Numbered from the stretch's first letter, positions 50,634 through 60,552 are shown. The stretch is DNA of 64,000 nt from Nonomuraea candida (GCF_000725485.1 NZ_JOAG01000021.1:156560-220559), one strand, 5' to 3'. The notes: generated by a model not told the origin, from the letters alone. Translations and numbers: made by a program.

Positions 50634-53455
50634 ATGCCAGTTGAGTTCTTAAGCGATGAAGAGGCGGCCGCCTACGGCCGCTATGTAGGGGCGCCGACGC
50701 GGGCCGAGCTGGAGAAGATGTTCTTCCTCGACGACGCGGACCGAAAGCTGATCGGGCGCCGCCGTGGTGATCAGCACCGGCTCGGGTTCGCCCTGCAACT
50801 GACCACGGCCCGGTTCGTGGGCCGGTTCCTGCCGGACCCGCTGGAGGTCCCGGCCGAGGTGATCGACTACCTGGCCGATCAGCTCGGCGTGGCGGACGTG
50901 TCGCAGGTCAAGCAGTACACCGAGCGGCGCCAGACGCAGTTCGACCACCAGGACGAGATCAAGAAGGCGTACGGGCTGCGGGAGTTCTCCGCGGTCGAGG
51001 CGGAGTTCACCGCGTGGGTGGATGCGCGGGCGTGGAACACCGGGGACGGCAAGAAGGGCATCTTCGTCGACGGGGTGAGCTGGCTGCGCTCCAACAAGGT
51101 GCTGCTGCCGGGGGTGACCACGCTGACGCGGCTGATCGCCCGGGTGCGTGATGAGGCGACCGAGCGGCTGCATGACACGCTGTACGGCATTTTGTCACCG
51201 CGGCAGCAGGCGATTCTGGCCCGGCTGCTGGAGGTGCCGGAGGGGGCGCGCTCGTCGGATCTGGAGCGCTGGCGCAAGGGCCCGTCGGTGCCCTCGGGCC
51301 GGAACATGGAGAAGGCGCTGGAGCGCGCCGGGGAGATTCTCAGCGTCGGCCTGGGGTCGATGGAGCTGCCGCCGGGGGTGCCGCACCGGCGGATGGTGGA
51401 TCTGGCTCGGTATGGGATGACGGCCACGGCGACCACGCTGCGCCGGCACGGCCCCTCGCGGCAGCCGGCCACGTTGCTGGCCACGGTCATCTACCTGGAG
51501 GGCAAGTCGGTCGACGACTGCCTGGACCTGCTGGATCTGCTGATGACGACCGAGCTGATCGGCAAAGCCGAGACCGCCACTGACAAGGAACGGGCCCGCC
51601 AGCACCCCAAGCTCGCCCGCCATTCGGCCACCCTCGCGGTGGCGGTGGAGACGCTGCTGGAAGTCACCGAGTACGGCGAGGAGCTGCGGCTGGAGCAGGT
51701 GTGGGAGGCGATCGATGCGATGGTGCCGCGCCGGGAGCTGAAGGAGGCGGTGGCCGCGGTGACCGGGATGGTGCCGCCGCCCGGCGCCGATGCCGATGGG
51801 CAGATGCGGGCGTTGCTGGCTGAGCGGATCGCGACGGTGTCGGGATTTCTCAAGACGCTGACCACGGTGATCGAGTTCGGCGCGAACGCCGAGGCGCAGC
51901 GGGTGCTGGCGGCGATGAGGACGCTGCCGCGGCTGCTGGACGGCCGTAAGAAGAAGGTGACCGAGGACGACATCGACGTCGCGCTGGTGAGCGGATCGTG
52001 GAAGCGGCTGGTGTTTCGGGCCGGCTCGCACGGCAGCACGGTGGACAAGAACGCCTACACCATGTGCGTGCTGACCGAGTTCCACCGTCATCTCACGCGG
52101 CGTGACGTGTACGCCGAGGCCTCGGCCCGGTGGCGGGATCCGCGCGGCCAGCTGCTGGACGGCGCGGACTGGGTGGCGGCCAAGGGGCCGGCGCTGACGG
52201 ACCTGCAGCTGCCGGAGCATCCGGAGACGCTACTGGCCGAGCACGCGCTGGTGCTGCATCTGGCGCTGCGGGACGTGGCCGCCCGGCTCGGCACCGACGG
52301 CGTCGACGTCACCGTCGATGAGGAGGGACGGCTACACGTCGCCAGGCTGCAGGCGCTGCCTGAGCCGCCGTCGCTGGTGGATCTGCGCAAGCGGGTGGCC
52401 GGCATGCTGCCCCGGGTGGATCTGCCGGAGTTGCTGCTGAAGGTGATGGGCCGTGTCCCCGGATTCGAGGCGGCTTTCACCTCGGTGGCGGGCGGGGTGA
52501 GCAAGCTGGCCGATTTCGGTGTCTCGGTGGCGGCCTGCCTGACCGCGCAGGCGCTGAACATCGGCTATGCGCCGGTGGTCAAGGCCGGCACCGCGGCGCT
52601 GGAGCGTGACCGGCTCAGCCACGTGGCGCAGAACTACCTGTCGGCCGAGACGTTCTCGCTGGCCAACGCGCCGCTGATCGAGGAGCAGGCGAAGATCGGT
52701 TTTGCCCGGCAGCTCGGCGGCGGCCTGGTGGCCGCGATCGACGGCATGCGGTTCGTGGTCCCGGTGCCGTCCATCTACACCCGGCCGAACCGGAAGTTTT
52801 TCGGCGGCAAGAGGGGCCTGACCTGGCTCAATATGATCAATGACCAGGGTGCGGGACTGGGCGCGAAGGTGGTCACCGGCACCGTCCGGGACTCGCTGCA
52901 CATGATCGATGTACTGTTTCGGCGCGACGGCGGGCAACGCCCGGACATCATCGTGACCGACACCGGATCTTACAGCGACGTGGTCTTCGGACTGGTGCAT
53001 CTGACGCGATCGCCGCCTATGGCCGCATTTTCAAGACGCTGCACATCCTCACCTACGCGGTGGAGGAGCCGTATCGGCGTGACATCAAGGGCATCCGCAA
53101 CCTGCAGGAGTCCCGCCACGCCCTGGCCGGGAAGATCTTCCACGGCCGTAAGGGCGAGGTCTACCAGCGCTACTACAAGGGCATGGAGGACCAGCTCGGC
53201 GCGCTCGGGCTGGTGCTCAACTGCGTCACGCTGTGGACGACCGAATATTATTCTCGGGCGGTGCTGGAGCTGCGTTCGCAGGGCCGGGAGGTGAGCGACG
53301 AGATCCTGTCGCACATCTCGCCCGGGCACAGCGACAACATCAACTTCTTCGGCGTCATCAACGTGGACGTCGAGGCGGAACTGGCCAAGCTCGACACCAG
53401 CGGATGGCGGCCGCTGCGGCCCGCCCAACTGCGAGAGCTGGGGTTGACCCCGTGA
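50634..53455 (+). pseudogene. tnpA: Tn3-family transposase with internal deletion and frameshift
   Basis: The N-terminal DUF4158 region (MPVEFLSDEEAAAYGRYVGA), the central DNA-binding region and the start of the catalytic core (KFFGGKRGLTWLNMINDQGA, IIVTDTGSYSDVVFGLVHL) are intact. At about 53003 the frame jumps straight to IAAYGRIFKTLHILTYAVEE in another frame, skipping the ~70-80 residues that normally carry the second catalytic Asp. The tail then continues normally (GMEDQLGALGLVLNCVTLWT) to a stop at 53453-53455. The element cannot encode an active transposase. It is the most complete of the four Tn3 transposase sequences in the window. Confidence 0.88.
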
Positions 53456-53542
53456 ACTGGGGTCCCTGAGAAAGGTGAGGGCCGCGTCCTACCCTAAACA
53501 AGCTGGGTGCGGGCGGGGCCCGGTGGGTTGGCGGCGCGCGGG

Positions 53543-53665
53543 TTAGGGGCTCGGCGCGGGCGACGCAGGCACGGTGAGTTCGACCTCGATGGCCAGCACA
53601 CCGAACACATCTCGCGTCGGCCCGGCCCCGTTGCTCGGGGCGCGGCGTTCGGCGCGGGCACTCAT
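53543..53665 (-). CDS. Possible small protein coupled to the Bcr/CflA gene
   Basis: A 40-codon frame whose ATG overlaps the exporter stop (ATGA at 53662-53665), starting MSARAERRAPSNGAGPTRDV. Nothing in it is recognisable. Coupling is the only support. Confidence 0.3.
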   Translation of the reverse strand: MSARAERRAPSNGAGPTRDVFGVLAIEVELTVPASPAPSP

Positions 53666-54939
53666 CGGTGAGCCCGGCTGGGCTGCCGGTCGCGGGGCCG
53701 GAGCCTGATGGTCATGGCGTATGTGCTCATCGCGAGGCCGGCGGACACGAGCGTGACGAGGCCGAGGGGGACGGCGTTGTCGGCGCCGCCGAGGCCGACC
53801 AGGGGTGCGGCGAGGCCGCCGCATGCGAAGCGCGCCAGCCCGAGCAGGGAGGAGGCGGTGCCGGCAATGTCGGGGTAGTTGGCCAGGGCCAGGGAGGTGG
53901 TCGGCGGGCTCGTGGCGGCTACGCCGCTGACCATCGTGAACAGCGAGAGGATCACGGCGGTCAGGGGCAGGGCAAGGACCGCGGTGGCGAGCAGGCCGCC
54001 GGCGCCGAGCAGGCACAGCACGAGCCCGATCAGCAAGGTCCCCTTCTCCGACCACCGCTCGGACAGGCGGCCGGCGGCGAAGCCGAACACCATGAACCCC
54101 AGGGAGTTCAGGCCGAACGCCACAGCGTAGCCCTGCGGGGAGAGGCCGTAGATGCCTTGCAGGACGTAGGTGGCACCGGCGAGGTAGGCGAACAGGGCGG
54201 CGCTGACGAAGGCGGAGATGAGCACGACGCCGAGGAAGGTGCGGTCGCCGATCAGCCGGCGAAAGTCGCGGCCGGTCCGCGTCAGCCCGCCGGTGACGCG
54301 ATCGTGCGCGGGCAGCGTCTCGCGGAAGATGACGAGACAGGCCAGCAGGATCAGCGCGCCGATCGCGGACAAGACCAGGAAGATGCCCCGCCAGTCGGTG
54401 ACCGAGGCGAGTTGCCCGCCGATCACCGGTCCGATGACGGCGGCGAGCCCGGCGATCACGGTCAGGTGGCCGTAGAAGCGGACGAGCTTGCCGCCAGAGT
54501 AGAGGTCGCGGCCCGCGGCTTGGGCGATCACGATGCCCACCCCGCCGGCCAGGCCCTGGACGAATCGCGCGGCGATGAGGGGCTCGATGGCCGGGCTGAG
54601 GGCACACGCCGTTGAGGTGAGGATGTAGGCGAGGACGCCGGCCAGCAGGGGACGGCGGCGGCCCAACCGGTCGGACAGCGGTCCGGCGGCGGCCTGACCG
54701 AGGCCAAGACCGAGCAGGCACGCGGTGACGGTCAGCTGCGCTGCCGAGGTCGCCGCCCGCAGCTCGGTGGTGAGCGCGGGGAGCACCGGCAGATAGACGT
54801 CCATGGAGAGCGGACCGAAGATCGTCAACAGGGTGAGGACGACCGCCAGTGCACGGCCGACGGCCTGTTCCCGCGGGCCTGCCCGGTGGTGGCCGCTCGG
54901 GGATGCCGCCGGGTCGGTGTTCGCGGGCGGAATGGTCAC
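53662..54939 (-). CDS. Bcr/CflA-family drug-resistance MFS transporter
   Basis: A 425-residue exporter from GTG 54939, chosen for the GGAGGA ribosome site five bases upstream. About 12 helices are visible. The first is FGPLSMDVYLPVLPALTTEL, with the MDVYLPALP signature of Bcr/CflA proteins, and motif A is GPLSDRLGRRRPLL. It lies downstream of the alcohol dehydrogenase on the same strand, 73 bases apart, and may be in the same unit under the XRE regulator at 56745. Confidence 0.92.
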   Translation of the reverse strand: MTIPPANTDPAASPSGHHRAGPREQAVGRALAVVLTLLTIFGPLSMDVYLPVLPALTTELRAATSAAQLTVTACLLGLGLGQAAAGPLSDRLGRRRPLLAGVLAYILTSTACALSPAIEPLIAARFVQGLAGGVGIVIAQAAGRDLYSGGKLVRFYGHLTVIAGLAAVIGPVIGGQLASVTDWRGIFLVLSAIGALILLACLVIFRETLPAHDRVTGGLTRTGRDFRRLIGDRTFLGVVLISAFVSAALFAYLAGATYVLQGIYGLSPQGYAVAFGLNSLGFMVFGFAAGRLSERWSEKGTLLIGLVLCLLGAGGLLATAVLALPLTAVILSLFTMVSGVAATSPPTTSLALANYPDIAGTASSLLGLARFACGGLAAPLVGLGGADNAVPLGLVTLVSAGLAMSTYAMTIRLRPRDRQPSRAHR

Positions 54940-55012
54940 GCGGTTCCTCCAGCAGCGGGGTTGCATCGGGGCGACAGGTCTCGATCGGCGAGGCGAAGTG
55001 AAGGTCGCCGGA

Positions 55013-56029
55013 CTACGGGTGCAGGAGCACCTTGATGGCCCGGCGCTCGTCCATCGCCCGGTAGCCGTCGGCGGCCTGGTCGAGCGGCAGGGCCAGGTCG
55101 AACACTTTGCCGGGGTCGATGTGCCGCTCCCCGATGAGCCGCATCAGCTCGGGCAGGAAACGGCGCACCGGGGCGGGACCGCCGTGCAGATGCACGTGGG
55201 AGAAGAACAGACCCATGCCGGGCAGCTGCACATCGTGGGTGACGCCGACGTAGCCGACGTGCCCGCCCGGCCGGGTGGAGCCGATGGCCTGCATCATCGA
55301 CTCCTGGGTGCCGACCGCCTCGATGACGCTGTGCGCGCCGAGCCCGCCGGTGAGGTCTTTGATCCGGGTGACGCCTTCCTCGCCTCGCTCGGTGACGATA
55401 TCGGTGGCGCCGAACTCGCGTGCGAGCCTCTGGCGGGCCTCGTGGCGGCTCATCGCGATGATGCGTTCGGCGCCGAGCTGCCGAGCCGCCAGCACCCCGC
55501 ACAGGCCGACGGCGCCGTCGCCGACGACCGCGACGGTCTTGCCCGGCCCCGCCTGCGCGGCGACCGCGGCGAACCAGCCGGTGCCCAGCACATCGGAGGC
55601 GGCCAGGAAACCGGGAATCAGGTCGCCAGATGGGACCTCGGGCGTGGCGAGCAGGGTGCCGTCCGCGAGAGGGACGCGCATGTACTGTCCCTGAGCACCG
55701 CTCACGCCCTCACGATGGATGCAGGAGCTGTGGTAGCCCGCCCGGCAGATCTCGCAGGTGTTGTCGGAGGCGAAGAACGAGCCGACCACGAACTGGCCCG
55801 GCCGCACCGTGGTGACCGCGGCTCCGACCTCCTCGACGATGTCGGCGTACTCGTGCCCCATCGGCTGCGGTCCCTCCAGCTTCTCCACGCCCCGGTACGG
55901 CCACAGGTCCGACCCGCAGATGCAGGTCGCCGACAGGCGGATGATCGCGTCGGTCGGTTCGATGATCTGCGGGTCGGGACGGTCTTCGACGTGGACCTGT
56001 CCGGGGGCGGTCATGACGGCAACACGCAT
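55013..56029 (-). CDS. Zinc-dependent alcohol dehydrogenase (MDR family)
   Basis: A 338-residue medium-chain dehydrogenase. Catalytic zinc ligands are C38 (CICGSD) and H59-E60 (MGHEYADIVEEVG). The structural-zinc lobe has C92, C95 and C103 with D89 at the fourth position. The Rossmann motif is VAVVGDGAVGLCGVL. It resembles the threonine/formaldehyde dehydrogenase-like group. It is probably controlled with its neighbours by the divergent XRE regulator. Confidence 0.92.
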   Translation of the reverse strand: MRVAVMTAPGQVHVEDRPDPQIIEPTDAIIRLSATCICGSDLWPYRGVEKLEGPQPMGHEYADIVEEVGAAVTTVRPGQFVVGSFFASDNTCEICRAGYHSSCIHREGVSGAQGQYMRVPLADGTLLATPEVPSGDLIPGFLAASDVLGTGWFAAVAAQAGPGKTVAVVGDGAVGLCGVLAARQLGAERIIAMSRHEARQRLAREFGATDIVTERGEEGVTRIKDLTGGLGAHSVIEAVGTQESMMQAIGSTRPGGHVGYVGVTHDVQLPGMGLFFSHVHLHGGPAPVRRFLPELMRLIGERHIDPGKVFDLALPLDQAADGYRAMDERRAIKVLLHP

Positions 56030-56090
56030 GAGCGAAGCACTTCCTGTAGGCGGTGAAGGCGGTGATGGTTCGGGCGGTTCAGGCGGTAGG

Positions 56091-56642
56091 TCAGGAATTA
56101 GTCGCGGTGGCCGGCTCGATCCGGACCGTGAGACGGCTGCCTGCCTCGGAGAGGTTGTCCAGGCCGGTCTCGACGACGCCGAGGCGGATCAGGCCGGGGT
56201 CGGGCACCGTCTGGCCGAGGTCGTCGTAGTAGACGGCGATCACCCCGCTCACGGGCCAGACATAGATGCCGCCCGGGGTGGGATCATGGACCGGCGTGCC
56301 ACCCCCGGCGGTGAGCGGGCGCGGCAACGGCCCCGCCTTCGCCTGGCCCCACGCGTCCGTCAGTTGCACGGTCAACGGCAGCATCGTGGTGAACTGCCGC
56401 GCCATCATCGTGTCGGTCAGCGTCGCGGCGACGGCATGGTCGCCGAACCGCAGCACCACCGCCATCCCCGATGCGGCGCTCGCCGTGCCCGGCGATGACA
56501 CCGGAGATGACACCGGCAGCGTCACGGGCCCGGTGTCCTGCGGGTCTGCTGATCGCGAGCACCCGGCCAGCGCGGCGGTCAGCAGGCAGGCGGCCAGGCG
56601 GCGGGCCCAAGCGGCGGTGGCCGCGATCACTACCTCGGTCAT
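56091..56642 (-). CDS. Lipoprotein with cyclophilin-like fold domain
   Basis: A 183-residue protein from ATG 56642. The lipobox is LLTAALAGCSRS after a hydrophobic signal, followed by a Thr/Ser/Pro linker. From ~60 the cyclophilin-like (DUF3830/Cyclophil_like2) domain follows: VVLRFGDHAVAATLTDTMMA, then GGIYVWPVSGVIAVYYDDLG. It lies upstream of the alcohol dehydrogenase on the same strand (61 bases) and divergent from the XRE regulator, so it is probably the first gene of the unit. Confidence 0.82.
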   Translation of the reverse strand: MTEVVIAATAAWARRLAACLLTAALAGCSRSADPQDTGPVTLPVSSPVSSPGTASAASGMAVVLRFGDHAVAATLTDTMMARQFTTMLPLTVQLTDAWGQAKAGPLPRPLTAGGGTPVHDPTPGGIYVWPVSGVIAVYYDDLGQTVPDPGLIRLGVVETGLDNLSEAGSRLTVRIEPATATNS

Positions 56643-56744
56643 GGCATCCAGCACACCTGGGACGGCCCGGGCGAGGAAGTCTCTGCTGATGGGTGTACTA
56701 CCAGTGCATCCCACGTGCCGGGGAGCGTGGCGTACCGTCGTGGC

Positions 56745-57644
56745 ATGGACAACCGGTCCGAAGTGCGCGCCTTCCTCACCTCGCGACGCGCCAAGATCAC
56801 TCCCGTGCAGGCGGGTCTGCCTGTCGCCGGGCAGCGGCGCGTTCCCGGGTTGCGGCGCAGCGAGGTCGCCGCCCTGGCCGGGATGAGCGTGGAGTACTAC
56901 GCCAAGCTCGAACGCGGCCATCTGGCCGGCGTCTCGGCCAGCGTCCTCGACGCGATCGCCCGCGCCCTGCACCTGGACGACGCCGAACGCGCCCACCTGC
57001 TACGGCTCGCGCACGAGGCCGACGGCAGCAACGCCGTCCTGCGCCGCCGCCGTCCCAAGCAGCCGACCGCCCGGGCCAGCCTGCACTGGATGCTCGACAC
57101 CATCACTACCGCCCCGGCCATCATCGGCAACAACCGTTCGGACCTGCTGGCCGCCAACCGCCTGGGCCGGGCCATGTACAGCGACCTCTACGCCGATCCC
57201 ACCCGGCCACCGAACTTCGCCCGCTTCACCTTCCTCGACAGCGCCGCCAGTCGCTTCTTCCCCAACTGGGACCTGGCCGCCGACATGACCGTGGCCAACC
57301 TGCGCACCGCAGCCGGTAAGGACCCGCACGACAAGGGCCTGCACGACCTGGTCGGAGAGCTGTCCACCCGCAGCGACGATTTCCGCCGCCGCTGGGGAGC
57401 CCACAACGTCCGCACCCACGGCACCGGCGTCAAACACTTCCGCCACCACATCGTCGGCGACCTCACCCTCGCCTACGAGAGCATGGACCTGCGCGCCGAA
57501 CCCGACCTGTCCATGACCATCTACACCGCCGAACCCGGATCCCCGTCCGAAGACGCGCTCCGCCTGCTCGCCTCCTGGGCCGCCACTCACGAGCACACTG
57601 ATCAGCTCCAAGACACCGACCACCCGCGCGCCGAGTACAGTTGA
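56745..57644 (+). CDS. XRE-family regulator with MmyB-like domain
   Basis: A 299-residue regulator, paralogous to the one at 48230. The HTH is VRAFLTSRRAKITPVQAGLP, then VPGLRRSEVAALAGMSVEYY. The C-terminal domain contains LHWMLDTITTAPAIIGNNRS and DLVGELSTRSDDFRRRWGAH. There is no ribosome site in front of ATG 56745, suggesting a leaderless message. It is divergent from the lipoprotein, alcohol dehydrogenase and Bcr/CflA genes, which are its likely targets. Confidence 0.92.
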   Translation: MDNRSEVRAFLTSRRAKITPVQAGLPVAGQRRVPGLRRSEVAALAGMSVEYYAKLERGHLAGVSASVLDAIARALHLDDAERAHLLRLAHEADGSNAVLRRRRPKQPTARASLHWMLDTITTAPAIIGNNRSDLLAANRLGRAMYSDLYADPTRPPNFARFTFLDSAASRFFPNWDLAADMTVANLRTAAGKDPHDKGLHDLVGELSTRSDDFRRRWGAHNVRTHGTGVKHFRHHIVGDLTLAYESMDLRAEPDLSMTIYTAEPGSPSEDALRLLASWAATHEHTDQLQDTDHPRAEYS

Positions 57645-57654
57645 CACGCCCGAA

Positions 57655-57770
57655 CGGTGTTTCATAAGCGGACACCTATGAAACACCGCCTCCGATCGGG
57701 GGCGTCCAGGGTGAACACTGTTTCATGAGTCGGTGCAAACGGGTAGCCCTCTGAAACACTCCTATGAAAC
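57655..57770. promoter_or_regulatory. Multi-box res-like site of the serine resolvase
   Basis: CGGTGTTTCATA (57655-57666) and TATGAAACACCG (57677-57688) form a perfect 12-bp inverted repeat with a 10-base spacer. Further half-sites follow: TGTTTCAT (57719), TGAAACA (57752) and TATGAAAC (57763). Paired inverted boxes of this size directly upstream of a serine recombinase gene (start 57780) are the form of a resolvase res site and its autoregulatory promoter. Confidence 0.75.
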
Positions 57771-57779
57771 GATCTCCGG

Positions 57780-58676
57780 GTGCACGACGACGACTTCCTC
57801 CGCGTGGAGGCCCACGCCTGCCCGATGACCTCCTGCGCCGCCCCGGCCGGCTCCCCCTGCCGGACCGGCAAGGGCAAGGTCGCCGTCCAGTACCACACCG
57901 CCCGCTTCCGGCTCGTGCCCGCGTTCGCCAAGGCGCTCAACGTCCCCACCCCCGCCCTCCGCAAGCCGGGCACCCTGTGGATCGAACTGCCCCGCCCGGT
58001 CGCGGCCGACGCCGAACCGGCAGGGCACGCGCGGATCGGCTACGCCCGCGCCTCCACCCTCCGCCAGTCCCTCGACACCCAGCTCGACGCGCTCAAGGCC
58101 GCCGGCGTCACCCGCGTCTTCGCCGAGAAGATCTCCACCCGCGCCACAGTGCGGCCCGAGCTCGACAAGGCCGTCACCCTGGCCCGGGAACTGCGCGCGG
58201 CCGGGGTCGCGGTCACCCTCGTGGTGCACGAGCACAAGCGGCTCGGCCGCGGCCTGGACCTGGCCGCCCTGGCCGAGCAACTGAAGGCGGCCGGCATCGG
58301 CCTGGAGTTCCTCACCGGCGAACTGCAGGGCTCCCACGACCCCTCGGGCGTGGTGTTCACCGTGCTGGCCGCCCTGTCGGGCATGGAACGCGAGTACATC
58401 CGCGACCGCACCCTGGAAGGACACGAATCCGCCCGCGCCCGCGGCAAGGCCATCGGCGGCGCCGCCGTCACCGACGAGAACATGCTGTCCATGGCCCTGC
58501 ACCTGCGCGGCCAGAACCTCAGCCTGCGCGAGATCGCCTCCCGCCTGGTCATCACCCAGGGCGCCAAGAGGGGCCGGCATCCCTCCCCGGCCACCGTCAT
58601 GCGCATGCTCCGCGACCACGACACCAGCATCACCGAGGTGGGCGCCGGAGCCGACGATGCGAAGCAACGGCCGTAG
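57780..58676 (+). CDS. Serine recombinase/resolvase with N-terminal zinc-binding domain
   Basis: A 298-residue recombinase. Residues 14-40 carry a C-x4-C-x7-C-x11-H cluster (CPMTSCAAPAGSPCRTGKGK, H39), an add-on common in actinobacterial recombinases. The resolvase catalytic domain begins HARIGYARASTLRQSLDTQL with nucleophile S92 and contains KRLGRGLDLAALAEQL and LSGMEREYIRDRTLEGHESA. A C-terminal HTH follows (LSLREIASRLVITQ). The GTG start lies just after the res-like site. No transposase is adjacent, so it may be an orphan resolvase or DNA invertase. Confidence 0.9.
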   Translation: MHDDDFLRVEAHACPMTSCAAPAGSPCRTGKGKVAVQYHTARFRLVPAFAKALNVPTPALRKPGTLWIELPRPVAADAEPAGHARIGYARASTLRQSLDTQLDALKAAGVTRVFAEKISTRATVRPELDKAVTLARELRAAGVAVTLVVHEHKRLGRGLDLAALAEQLKAAGIGLEFLTGELQGSHDPSGVVFTVLAALSGMEREYIRDRTLEGHESARARGKAIGGAAVTDENMLSMALHLRGQNLSLREIASRLVITQGAKRGRHPSPATVMRMLRDHDTSITEVGAGADDAKQRP

Positions 58677-59004
58677 TCCCTGGCCGGTACCCGAGCCCGA
58701 ACTGTCCTTGGCCGTGATCCAACACCGTGATCAAACCCGAGACGCCAGTCGGCGGCTCCCACGTTATCGCAGGTCAGGCGCTATTTCGTTGAAAATTTCT
58801 TCATTGCTACTGGGACCCCGACCTGCGGAAACGTGCCTGCCGCCGTTGTCGAGACGATGAGCGCCGGGCTCATCCCCTACCGTCCCGACCGAAACCCGAG
58901 GGCCGCACGGGGCGCGGTCACCCATCGTGACCCGCACCAACGCTCTACCTTGCGGGCCATGACACGAACCCGAGCACCGGGCCTCCTTCGCCGTCCGCCA
59001 GGGG
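58677..59004. other. Intergenic region between convergent genes
   Basis: No gene is seen in ~330 bases between the resolvase and LacI genes. The part around 58780-58810 is AT-richer. No clear terminator is visible. Confidence 0.4.
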
Positions 59005-60021
59005 TCAGTCTGCGAATGTCGCTGGTGCGGCGCCGGTCGAGCCGCGCACGATGAGGTGGGTGGGCAGCATCAGCCGGGACCCGCCGGAGCGTTGACGTCC
59101 GTCGAGTAGATCCAGCAGGAAGTCGACCGCGGTCCGCCCGATCTGCTGCTTGGCGACGGCGACGCTGGTCAGCGGCGGGTTGGTCATGGCGGCGAAGGGG
59201 ATGTCGTCGAATCCGACGAGGCTGATCTGCTGGGGAACGCCGATGCCGCGGGCGGTGAAGCGGTTGAGCAGTCCAAGCGCGATGACGTCGTTGAAGGCGA
59301 TCACAGCGGTCGCCGAGGTGGCGAGCACCAGATCGGCCGCGGCGGTGCCGCCGTCGTAGGTGGGTGACACGGCGGTGAAGTCGGTCAGCTCGGCGCCCGC
59401 GGCGGCGACGGCGGTGCGCAGGCCGCGGAGCCGTTCGCGGTTGTCGGAGGAGGCGGCGGGACCGGCGACGTAGGCGAGCCGTCGGTGGCCGAGGGCCAGG
59501 AGATGCTCGGCCGCCTGCCGGGCGCCGTCGGTGTTGTCGGAGGTGACGCAGGGAACCCGCCTGCCCCTGTGGTTGATCGTGACCACCGCGGTTGCCCGCA
59601 GGAAGGGATCCAGGTCCTCCTGGGCGGCGCGGGGCGAGCACAGCAGGAAGCCGTCGACCTGCCTGGCCAGGGTGCGCACGAGGTCGACCTCGGTCGCGGG
59701 GTCTTCCCCGGTATCGACCAGCAGGACGGAGTAGCCGCTTTGCCGGGCACGTCCTTGCACGGCCTGGAAGATGGTGGAGAAGATCGGGTTGGTGATGTCG
59801 GGCACCACGAGTCCGATCGTCCGGGTCCGGCCCGTCGTCAGGGCGCGCGCGGCCTGGTTGGGGTGGTAGCCCAAGGCCGCCGCGGCCCGATGGACGCGCT
59901 CTCGCGTGCCGGGGCGCACCTGGCGGGGGTCAGCCAGCGCGCGGGACACCGAGGCGGGTGACACACCCGCCAGCCGCGCCACGTCCTTGATCGTCACCGT
60001 CACGACAGGTTCATCCGTCAC
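59005..60021 (-). CDS. LacI-family transcriptional regulator
   Basis: A 338-residue repressor from GTG 60021, supported by GGAGGAACC upstream. The HTH and hinge are VTIKDVARLAGVSPASVSRA, then LADPRQVRPGTRERVHRAA and YHPNQAARALTTGRT. The periplasmic-binding-like sugar-sensing domain contains IGLVVPDITNPIFSTIFQAV and SLVGFDDIPFAAMTNPPLTS. It is divergent from the secreted glycosidase region, and two TGGAACCGATTTC boxes lie between them. Confidence 0.93.
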   Translation of the reverse strand: MTDEPVVTVTIKDVARLAGVSPASVSRALADPRQVRPGTRERVHRAAAALGYHPNQAARALTTGRTRTIGLVVPDITNPIFSTIFQAVQGRARQSGYSVLLVDTGEDPATEVDLVRTLARQVDGFLLCSPRAAQEDLDPFLRATAVVTINHRGRRVPCVTSDNTDGARQAAEHLLALGHRRLAYVAGPAASSDNRERLRGLRTAVAAAGAELTDFTAVSPTYDGGTAAADLVLATSATAVIAFNDVIALGLLNRFTARGIGVPQQISLVGFDDIPFAAMTNPPLTSVAVAKQQIGRTAVDFLLDLLDGRQRSGGSRLMLPTHLIVRGSTGAAPATFAD

Positions 60022-60061
60022 GACGGTTCCTCCGGGATCGCCAGCACGCCACACCGGATTC

Positions 60062-60182
60062 TGGAACCGATTTCCTTTCGCTGTCAAGCAACAGCTGAAC
60101 GCCCAGGGGACAGTCCTCAAACTTTGGGCCTTGACACGGTGAGGACCTCGACCGATGTTTGGAACCGATTTCAGTTGCGTTC
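60062..60182. promoter_or_regulatory. Twin LacI operators and a plus-strand promoter
   Basis: TGGAACCGATTTC occurs at 60062-60074 and again at 60170-60182, exactly 108 bases apart. TTGACA at 60131-60136 with GATGTT at 60154-60159 (17-base spacing) is a candidate plus-strand promoter immediately upstream of the second operator. The arrangement allows repression by looping, with both operators bound by the adjacent LacI protein. Confidence 0.65.
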
Positions 60183-60227
60183 CACTCTCGGGCATCTCCT
60201 AGCCATCCCTCAGGAGGCAAAGCCGCT

Positions 60228-60424
60228 ATGGAACACGCATCCGCCCACATCAGAGGCACCAGCGGACGATGGCGACGACGATTCACGACCTGAAGCCGGC
60301 TCGGTCTCCTGGTCCTGCCGGCGTTATCAGCGATCACGGTGCCGGCCACGGCCGCACTCTCCCACACAGCCGCTCCCAGCACGGACGACCACATCTCCTT
60401 TACCCCCCACGTAACCGGCAGGTA
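60228..60424 (+). pseudogene. Relic of a secreted-protein leader
   Basis: A frame from ATG 60228 encodes an Arg-rich start, a stop at 60294-60296, then a signal-peptide-like LGLLVLPALSAITVPATAAL and HTAAPSTDDHISFTPHVTGR before a stop. It looks like the N-terminus of a secreted protein broken by an in-frame stop and truncation, sitting between the LacI-controlled promoter and the glycosidase gene. Confidence 0.5.
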
Positions 60425-60552
60425 GACGCAGCCCTTTACACACTGTTCCGCCCACCACCGCGGCGCGATCCGGGATCGCACCCCGCATCCACGATCACGA
60501 TCGCTGCCGCCGGTACTGGCCCCCGCACAGGATTCCGACAGGAAGGACCCCC

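Noticed and set aside
53459..53498. Right terminal repeat of the Tn3 element downstream of tnpA
   Set aside because: The sequence does not match the inverted copy of the 50443-50480 repeat. Only a short CTAAAC is shared. A loose direct similarity to 50262-50292 is in the wrong orientation.
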